NCBI RefSeq assembly: GCF_001273925.1
Contig: NZ_LIGG01000001.1
Location: 3,185,597 to 3,236,788, forward strand
DNA: 51,192 bases
Source: Bacillus sp. FJAT-27251
GTDB taxonomy: Bacteria; Bacillota; Bacilli; Bacillales; Cytobacillaceae
Direction: 5' to 3'
This document shows positions 45,580-51,192 of this stretch, one piece after another. Numbering within the stretch: the stretch's first letter is position 1; every line of letters begins with the position of its first letter. The notes under the pieces were generated by a model. The model was not told where the DNA came from, did not search any database, and was given only the letters and a program-made list of their open reading frames with translations. The position numbers were made by a program, and so were the translations under genes.

Positions 45580-45644
45580 GGAGATCTGGAGAGACCGTGA
45601 AGCATTACCGCAAGTAGGGTAATGTTCTTTGCGGTCTCTTTTCC
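45580..45644 (+). terminator. GlpP-controlled leader terminator of glpD
   Basis: AGAGACCG (45590-45597) with CGGTCTCT (45632-45639) and GCATTACC (45602-45609) with GGTAATGT (45618-45625) form a two-part stem ending in TTTT. The element GGAGAT-N2-GGAGA (45580-45592) overlaps the left arm, as in the glpK leader. This fits glycerol-3-phosphate/GlpP antitermination. Confidence 0.78.
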
Positions 45645-45663
45645 TGTTCAAGGAGGAAATAAT

Positions 45664-47316
45664 GTGTTTACAAATTTAAAACGTAATGAAATCATTTCCC
45701 ATTTAAAACAGAATACATTTGAATTGCTCGTAATCGGCGGAGGAATCACTGGCGCTGGTATCGCATTGGATGCGGCAACACGGGGGATCCAGACAGCCGT
45801 TCTTGATATGCAGGATTTTGCGGCAGGTACTTCAAGCCGCTCAACCAAGCTTGTTCACGGCGGACTTCGATATCTAAAGCAATTGGACATCAAGGTAGTG
45901 GCCGAAGTGGGCAAAGAAAGGTCGATTGTTTATGAAAACGGTCCGCATGTGACAACACCTGAATGGATGCTGCTGCCTTTCCACCAGGGAGGCACATTTG
46001 GCAGCTTCTCCACCTCGATTGGCCTCAAGGTGTACGATTTCCTGGCGGGGGTCAAAAAAAGTGAACGCCGGAAAATGCTGTCCAGGGAGGAAACGCTCAA
46101 GAGAGAGCCGCTAGTAAAAAAGCAGGGACTAAAAGGCGGAGGCTATTATGTAGAGTACCGCACCGACGATGCCAGGCTGACGATGGAAGTCATGAAAGCT
46201 GCGGTGGAAAATGGAGCAGCGGCCCTGAACTATTCCAAGGCAGAGGAACTGATTATCGAGAATGGAGTGCTGACGGGAGTGGTTGTGAAAGACCAGCTGA
46301 CCGGGGAGGAGTACCGGGTACATGCCAGGAAGATTATCAATGCAGCAGGTCCCTGGGTCGATACGATCCGGGAGAAGGATGGATCCAGGAAAGGCAAGAC
46401 ATTGATTTTGTCAAAAGGGGTCCATATTGTCATCGACCAGTCCCGGTTTCCGCTAAAACAGGCTGTTTATTTTGATACTCCGGACAAGAGGATGGTCTTC
46501 GCCATTCCAAGGAACGGCAAAACCTATGTGGGTACCACCGATACTTTTTATGACCAGGATAAAGCAAACCCCAAGATGACCCGAAGCGATATGGATTATT
46601 TAATCAATGCGATTAATTATATGTTCCCTGATGTAAAGGCCTCCCAGGAAGATGTAGAGTCGAGCTGGGCTGGAATCAGGCCACTCATTCATGAAGAAGG
46701 GAAAGGACCTTCGGAAATCTCGCGGAAAGATGAAATTTGGGAATCACAGACGGGGCTCATCACCATAGCCGGAGGAAAATTGACTGGTTACCGGAAAATG
46801 GCTGAGACCATTGTGGATCTTGTGGCGGAGAAGCTTAAAGCAGAAGAAGGCAGGAGTTTTCCGCCAGTGCGAACAAAGCATCTGCCGATTTCGGGAGGAG
46901 ATTTCGGCGGATCCGGGAAGTTTGCGGCATTCATTGAAGCTGCTGCAGTCCAAGGCATGGAGGCCGGATTTTCAAAAGAGGAGGCCAAACGCCTTGCCGC
47001 CTTCTACGGCTCGAACGCAAGTGCTGTTTTTGACCTGGCAAGCAGGGGGAGGCCAAATGTTGACAAATACTCCATCCCATTGGGCACCTATGCGAAACTC
47101 GTGTATGCCATAGAGCGGGAATGGGCCGCTACCCTTGTTGATTTTTATTTTAGAAGAACCGGGGACCTGCTGTTTGATATTGAAAGTGTTCGCCAGACAA
47201 GGAAAGCTGTCACAGCATATATGGCCGATGCATTTAATTGGACGGCAGCCGAAATAGAAAAACATGTGAATGAACTGGAAGAGGAAATGCACAAAGCTAC
47301 TACTCCTGAAGAATGA
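45664..47316 (+). CDS. glpD: aerobic glycerol-3-phosphate dehydrogenase
   Basis: A 550-residue FAD flavoprotein at the inner membrane face that oxidises sn-glycerol-3-phosphate to dihydroxyacetone phosphate, passing electrons to quinone. FAD-binding [12 protein letters not shown] is near 21-32, followed by [15 protein letters not shown] near 57-71. The C-terminal domain (about 385-550) completes the family layout. GTG 45664 is chosen because AGGAGG ends seven bases upstream; an ATG two bases earlier is out of frame and closes quickly. It follows glpK by 150 bases, with its own GlpP leader. Confidence 0.95.
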   Translation: MFTNLKRNEIISHLKQNTFELLVIGGGITGAGIALDAATRGIQTAVLDMQDFAAGTSSRSTKLVHGGLRYLKQLDIKVVAEVGKERSIVYENGPHVTTPEWMLLPFHQGGTFGSFSTSIGLKVYDFLAGVKKSERRKMLSREETLKREPLVKKQGLKGGGYYVEYRTDDARLTMEVMKAAVENGAAALNYSKAEELIIENGVLTGVVVKDQLTGEEYRVHARKIINAAGPWVDTIREKDGSRKGKTLILSKGVHIVIDQSRFPLKQAVYFDTPDKRMVFAIPRNGKTYVGTTDTFYDQDKANPKMTRSDMDYLINAINYMFPDVKASQEDVESSWAGIRPLIHEEGKGPSEISRKDEIWESQTGLITIAGGKLTGYRKMAETIVDLVAEKLKAEEGRSFPPVRTKHLPISGGDFGGSGKFAAFIEAAAVQGMEAGFSKEEAKRLAAFYGSNASAVFDLASRGRPNVDKYSIPLGTYAKLVYAIEREWAATLVDFYFRRTGDLLFDIESVRQTRKAVTAYMADAFNWTAAEIEKHVNELEEEMHKATTPEE

Positions 47317-47372
47317 CCATATGATTGAAGCCGACCATCTCTTAAAAGATATTAAGATGCAATTTGTTAGAT

Positions 47373-47409
47373 AAAACCCCCGTTTCTGCTAGAAAAGGGG
47401 GTTTTGAAT
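47373..47409. terminator. intrinsic terminator between glpD and the convergent exporter gene
   Basis: AAAACCCCC (47373-47381) pairs perfectly with GGGGGTTTT (47397-47405); A and T tracts on both sides. Confidence 0.85.
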
Positions 47410-47430
47410 GGCTTCATGAGAAGGGAGGAT

Positions 47431-48651
47431 TCAATTTGAATTTTTAGCATAACCTTGCCTGTAACTAGATGCCGCGTTTAAGTTGCCGCGAATGGATACC
47501 AGGATGAGTCCTGCTGTTAGCAAAACTAAATTAAATAAAATAACACCTGTCCAGCTGAAGTGATCCCAAAAGAAACCTCCAATGGAGCCAACAATCGAAG
47601 ACCCAAGATAGTAGAAGAGCAAATATAGCGAAGAAGCTTGGGCCTTGTCTTTCTCAGCATTCTCGGCGACAAGGGAGCTGGCAATCGAGTGACTCGCAAA
47701 AAAACCAAAAGTAAAAACGGCAAGACCAAGCAGTTTCAAGGCCAGGTACGGAAAGAAAGTGAGTGCGGCACCTGCTATCGTAATAACAAAGGAAAATTTT
47801 AATGCCGGAATTGAGCCGATTTGGTTTGCTTTCTTTCCTATATAAATAGAGCTAAATGTCCCGAATAAATAAACGATAAAAATAAAGCCGATTACGGTCT
47901 GGCTTAGATTATAGGGAGGTTTTGTCAACAGGAAGCCAATATAGTTGTACACTGATACAAAGCTGCCCATTAATAGGAAACCAAGTACAAATAGGGAGTT
48001 TAACTGTTTATTTGCCAGATGAAATTTATACGCCTTCCACATGGAACCCCACTCAGGTTTTTTGCCGGGAAGCGGCTGCTGTGTGGGGAGGGTGCGCCAA
48101 AACACCAGACTTAAAATTAAAGTGGCAGTCCCAATCACCGCAAAAGAGATTCTCCAGCTGAACAAATCGGTCAAAACGCCAGTTAAAATCCGGCCGGACA
48201 TACCGCCAATACTCGACCCGGCAATATAAAAGCCCATGATCATGGTGGTATGCAGCGGATTGAAGGTTCTGCCAATATAGGCCATCGCAATTGAAGGGAC
48301 TCCAGCAACGAAAATGCCAAGCAATGCCCTCAAAAGCAGCAGGGTATAAAAATTGGGGCTTGCCGCAGAAAGTATTCCCATTAGAGATGTGAGGATCATG
48401 GAAGCAACCATGATCTTTTTCATCCCGACAAAATCAGCGACAGAACCTGCTGCCAACATTGTGAACGCAAGAAACCCAGTTGACAGCGACAGAGTTAAAC
48501 TTGCAGCCGGAGCCGAAACACTAAATTCATTCGCAAAAAGGGGCATTGTCGGCTGCGTCGTGTAAATCATCATAAAAGGCACCAAACCAGCAATGAACAG
48601 AGCAATCCTCGCACGCCTATATTCCACAGTCGCAGGTTCAATATACGCCAT
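47431..48651 (-). CDS. MFS transporter, YnfM-like drug/sugar efflux type
   Basis: A 406-residue 12-helix major facilitator of the DHA1-like group. Helix 1 reads A-L-F-I-A-G-L-V-P-F-M-M-I-Y-T-T-Q-P, then motif A-like G-S-V-A-D-F-V-G-M-K-K, and the helix-5 motif G-F-Y-I-A-G-S-S-I-G-G-M-S-G-R, which matches E. coli YnfM-type proteins. Motif A is imperfect (D-F-V-G-M-K-K rather than D-R-x-G-R-R/K). Substrate unknown; export of sugars or small toxins is only a family-level guess. GGGGGATGTGAT lies before the ATG on the minus strand. It is a single gene. Confidence 0.85.
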   Translation of the reverse strand: MAYIEPATVEYRRARIALFIAGLVPFMMIYTTQPTMPLFANEFSVSAPAASLTLSLSTGFLAFTMLAAGSVADFVGMKKIMVASMILTSLMGILSAASPNFYTLLLLRALLGIFVAGVPSIAMAYIGRTFNPLHTTMIMGFYIAGSSIGGMSGRILTGVLTDLFSWRISFAVIGTATLILSLVFWRTLPTQQPLPGKKPEWGSMWKAYKFHLANKQLNSLFVLGFLLMGSFVSVYNYIGFLLTKPPYNLSQTVIGFIFIVYLFGTFSSIYIGKKANQIGSIPALKFSFVITIAGAALTFFPYLALKLLGLAVFTFGFFASHSIASSLVAENAEKDKAQASSLYLLFYYLGSSIVGSIGGFFWDHFSWTGVILFNLVLLTAGLILVSIRGNLNAASSYRQGYAKNSN

Positions 48652-48709
48652 ATCACATCCCCCATTTCATAATCCCTGTACCCATACTAACACACACCAC
48701 CGCACCAAA

Positions 48710-48764
48710 GAGGGTCAGGCACCCTCTGCTGCGTTAATGCATTGAGGGTCAGGCACCCTTTTTT
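48710..48764. repeat. two copies of the GGGTCAGGCACCC repeat before the exporter gene
   Basis: Copies begin at 48710 and 48744 (34-base period). AGGGT and ACCCT flank a CAGGC loop in each, giving small hairpins, and the second ends in a T tract. Between them lies GTTAATGCATT, similar to GTAATGCTTTA at 43994-44003. The remainder of 48652-48853 holds nothing else recognised. Confidence 0.85.
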
Positions 48765-48853
48765 GAGTTCCCGTGCTAAAGCGAGAGCAGGAGCTAGATT
48801 TAATTGGCGACGGAGGGATGAGGCTGTTGGATGTACCTCTGTCCCGCCGTCTT

Positions 48854-50503
48854 TTATACTAAAGTTTTTTCTTCTTTTAATAGGCAATCCTCGCTTTGCG
48901 GGATAACGGGAAAATCCAATACAAATGTAGTTCCATTTTCACTGCTTGCTGCCTGGATCCTTCCGTTATGATTTTCGACAATTTTACGTGAAACAGATAA
49001 GCCAAGCCCTGTTCCTTCATCCCTGGTTGTAAAGAATGGTTCGAAAATATGGGAGAGGACCGGATCGGGAATCCCTTTGCCATTATCCTGAAACACAAAA
49101 TGGACCCGAGAATCAACCAGCTTTGCCGAAACTTCTATTCTTAAAGGTGATGTGCCTTTGGCCTGCAATGAGTTCTGTAACAGATTAATGAAAACCTGCA
49201 ACAGCTCCTCCCGATTACAGATGATGGACATATCACTCGTTTCGGGGTCTATTACGATATCCATTTCTACATTATGCAGCAATGCCTCAGAATTTAGAAA
49301 CTTAAAGAGATAGCCCAGTAAAAAATCCTTCATCCGTATTGGTTCAACAGCGCGAACAGAAGGTTTTGCTATGCTAAGGAAGTCGGAGATAATTTTATTG
49401 GCACGGTCAATTTCCGGAATCAATACATTGGAAAACAGCCTTGCTGTGCTATCCTCCATATCCGTTTTCAAAAATTGCAAGTAGCCTCGGACCGTTGTCA
49501 GCGGATTCCTGATTTCATGGGCTATACCCGCAGCAATCCGCCCGGCTAGTGCTTCCTTTTCTGCTTCTTTTATTTTCTCCTCCATAATGTAGCGTTCAGT
49601 GATGTCCCTGAATTGGCCAAAAGCTCCTACTACTTTGTCACCCTCATAGATGGGCTGAGCATCTAATAGGAAAATTATTTTGTCCCCATTTTTATTAATG
49701 TAATGAACTTCCTCATTTTCAAACTTCAATTCCTGCTCAAGTACTTGTTTGCAGTACTCACCCGGAAGACCCATATTATAAATGCTCCTCCCAATAAATG
49801 AACCTTTCTTCCGGTTGAAAATTTCTCGGGCGAATTCGTTAAACTCCAGAATGGTCCCTTTTTCGTCGGTAATGACAATCCCTTTTTGAGATGCGCTTAA
49901 AAGGATTTGGTTCAACATATTTAATTTCCGGTTTTGCCTTCTAAGGAGCAGTTCGCGCTCAATGGATTCAACCACCTGGGCCAACATGGTGAGCAGCATT
50001 GGGTTTTGGAACGATATAGGAGTCATGATACTGATGGTGCCCAGCAATTGTTCTTCATCCGTATAATGAAAAGCGGCCCCATAACAAGCTATATTATGAA
50101 GACACTCATGGTAATGGTTTTTGCCAATCAAACTGATTGGGTGTTTTTGCTGGAGAGTCAGATTAATGACATTTGTTCCGGCATCTTCTTCTGTAAAATG
50201 GCTGCCTATCTGAATTCCGAATTTTTCAATCGTAGACTTTATAATATCGTTGCCCGCAATATCCAATAAATATCCGTGTGAATCAGAAACAATGATTAAT
50301 ATCGGAGTTCCTAGTAATGAATCCAGCACCTTTTTTGAAAAATAACTGACAACCGACAATATCTCGCTATATTCTTTTCTCTTCTGAAACAATTCATTAT
50401 CTGCGATTACCTTTTGAGGTCGGGGAATATCGTCCGGCTTCATTCCTCGTAATTTGCACTTTATTTTTGACTCGGTTATATAATAGGGTTCGTTTTCCTG
50501 CAT
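48854..50503 (-). CDS. sensor histidine kinase with GAF and PAS input domains
   Basis: A 549-residue cytoplasmic kinase. A GAF-like domain at about 50-185 contains D-A-G-T-N-V-I and [18 protein letters not shown], the pattern of AcoR-type sigma-54 activators. PAS is at about 195-305, then a dimerisation/phosphoacceptor helix with His329 in [16 protein letters not shown], and HATPase_c at 400-540 with [16 protein letters not shown] and G-T-G-L-G-L-S-V. No transmembrane segments. No response regulator is adjacent, so it is an orphan, resembling the sporulation-type KinA-E group in architecture. Ligand unknown. Confidence 0.9.
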   Translation of the reverse strand: MQENEPYYITESKIKCKLRGMKPDDIPRPQKVIADNELFQKRKEYSEILSVVSYFSKKVLDSLLGTPILIIVSDSHGYLLDIAGNDIIKSTIEKFGIQIGSHFTEEDAGTNVINLTLQQKHPISLIGKNHYHECLHNIACYGAAFHYTDEEQLLGTISIMTPISFQNPMLLTMLAQVVESIERELLLRRQNRKLNMLNQILLSASQKGIVITDEKGTILEFNEFAREIFNRKKGSFIGRSIYNMGLPGEYCKQVLEQELKFENEEVHYINKNGDKIIFLLDAQPIYEGDKVVGAFGQFRDITERYIMEEKIKEAEKEALAGRIAAGIAHEIRNPLTTVRGYLQFLKTDMEDSTARLFSNVLIPEIDRANKIISDFLSIAKPSVRAVEPIRMKDFLLGYLFKFLNSEALLHNVEMDIVIDPETSDMSIICNREELLQVFINLLQNSLQAKGTSPLRIEVSAKLVDSRVHFVFQDNGKGIPDPVLSHIFEPFFTTRDEGTGLGLSVSRKIVENHNGRIQAASSENGTTFVLDFPVIPQSEDCLLKEEKTLV

Positions 50504-50615
50504 CTAAGATCCACCTCGAAATGGGTAAAGTTTACATTCTCATTTTAACATTAGACCATGTGAAAATAATATAAATCTTTTGCCGCATTTAACCTGGCGG
50601 TGGGATAATTTTCTA

Positions 50616-50644
50616 TTGATTAACCAAGGAAAGGATGTTATTCT
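50616..50644 (+). promoter_or_regulatory. rrn promoter P1
   Basis: TTGATT (50616-50621), 17 bases, TATTCT (50639-50644), about 106 bases upstream of P2. Weaker consensus than P2. Confidence 0.55.
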
Positions 50645-50721
50645 GTTTTAGCTGTTTCGGCGGCCATACACAATGAAATTGAGCAAAATCATTTTGGTTC
50701 AAACATTTTTTTAAAATAGTA

Positions 50722-50750
50722 TTGACGAAGTTGGTAAGACGTCTTATAAT
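50722..50750 (+). promoter_or_regulatory. rrn promoter P2
   Basis: TTGACG (50722-50727), 17 bases, TATAAT (50745-50750). Near-consensus and correctly placed ~250 bases before the 16S gene. The box-A-like TTCTTTGAAAACT near 50788-50800 (rRNA antitermination) follows. The rest of 50504-51006 is the leader spacer and holds no gene. Confidence 0.85.
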
Positions 50751-51006
50751 AAGATTCTGTCGCTGATCACGACAACGAAATGAATTGTTCTTTGAAAACT
50801 AAACAAACAAGCGTCAACAAACAATAATATCGTGTTTCTTCTATATAATAGAGATTCACGAGCCAACGTTTTAAATTATGAGCTTACTCATACTCTTATC
50901 GCGTATCAACGCGCAGTAAATCCGCTCCGCGGATAACTGCCCGTAAATACCCGATTGATTCGACTAACCATCACGGGGAAGAACACCCCGCGACGGAAGT
51001 CTCGTC

Positions 51007-51192
51007 TTATTGGAGAGTTTGATCCTGGCTCAGGACGAACGCTGGCGGCGTGCCTAATACATGCAAGTCGAGCGGATCTTTGGGAGCTTGCTCCCGACGG
51101 TCAGCGGCGGACGGGTGAGTAACACGTGGGCAACCTGCCTGTAAGACTGGGATAACTCCGGGAAACCGGGGCTAATACCGGATAATTCATCC
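51007..51192 (+). rRNA. 16S ribosomal RNA, 5' part (cut by window end)
   Basis: Begins TTATTGGAGAGTTTGATCCT and continues with the universal 5' sequence (GGACGAACGCTGGCGGCGTG, ATGCAAGTCGAGCGG) and the Bacillus-type helix sequence ending GGGCTAATACCGGATAA. About 186 bases are inside the window. The exact mature 5' end is set by comparison with other Bacillus 16S genes and is approximate. Confidence 0.97.

Overview
The window looks like a chromosomal segment of a low-to-mid GC Firmicute of the family Bacillaceae. It ends in the first ~186 bases of a 16S rRNA gene with Bacillus-type sequence, preceded by a tandem rrn promoter pair. Genes carry strong AGGAGG-type ribosome binding sites, GTG and TTG starts are common, and several regulons (XylR, GlpP, CcpA) follow Bacillus layouts. 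Genus was not determined.

Layout. 1-2516: acetate transporter-like protein, an alpha/beta hydrolase and a small conserved protein that may start at ATC. 2517-8830: a thiazole/oxazole-modified microcin (TOMM) locus of the heterocycloanthracin/sonorensin type. It holds a Cys-rich precursor, an intergenic hairpin, an E1/ThiF-like maturation protein and a fused E1-YcaO cyclodehydratase. The SagB-type dehydrogenase that follows is broken by a G-run frameshift and two in-frame stops, and an unannotated-size 50-codon membrane peptide lies convergent to the cluster end. 9002-10541: FUSC-type exporter and a DUF1259 protein. 10592-15928: xanthine dehydrogenase operon (puc-like, order A-B-D-C-E).

16121-24693 is a xylan/xylose regulon. 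It contains a xylose-type MFS porter with an SDR and a ThuA-like protein, a secreted polysaccharide deacetylase, a GH10 xylanase, a GH43 xylosidase and the ROK repressor XylR. Three XylR operators (TTAGTT-N13-AACTAA) sit on the promoters of the porter, the xylanase and xylR, and CcpA cre sites accompany the porter and the xylosidase. 24869-29075: AbrB-type membrane protein, acetyltransferase, carboxylesterase, and two small uncharacterised units including a coupled HTH/ribbon-helix-helix-like gene pair.

29254-43026 is a reductive pyrimidine catabolism region: aldehyde dehydrogenase, PreT, PreA, dihydropyrimidinase, an NCS1 permease, a 78-residue unknown and a beta-alanine-type aminotransferase on the plus strand. 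On the minus strand are alanine dehydrogenase, a class III CoA-transferase and an N-carbamoyl (beta-ureidopropionase-like) amidohydrolase. Together they could take uracil or thymine to beta-alanine-type products, then semialdehydes, with Ald recycling alanine to pyruvate. An ADP-ribosyltransferase-fold-like protein of unknown role sits between the two halves.

43204-47316: glpP, glpK and glpD, with antitermination leaders before glpK and glpD; glpF is absent. 47431-50503: MFS exporter and an orphan GAF-PAS histidine kinase. A dispersed repeat built on GGGTCAGGCACC occurs at three places (797, 43928, 48710).
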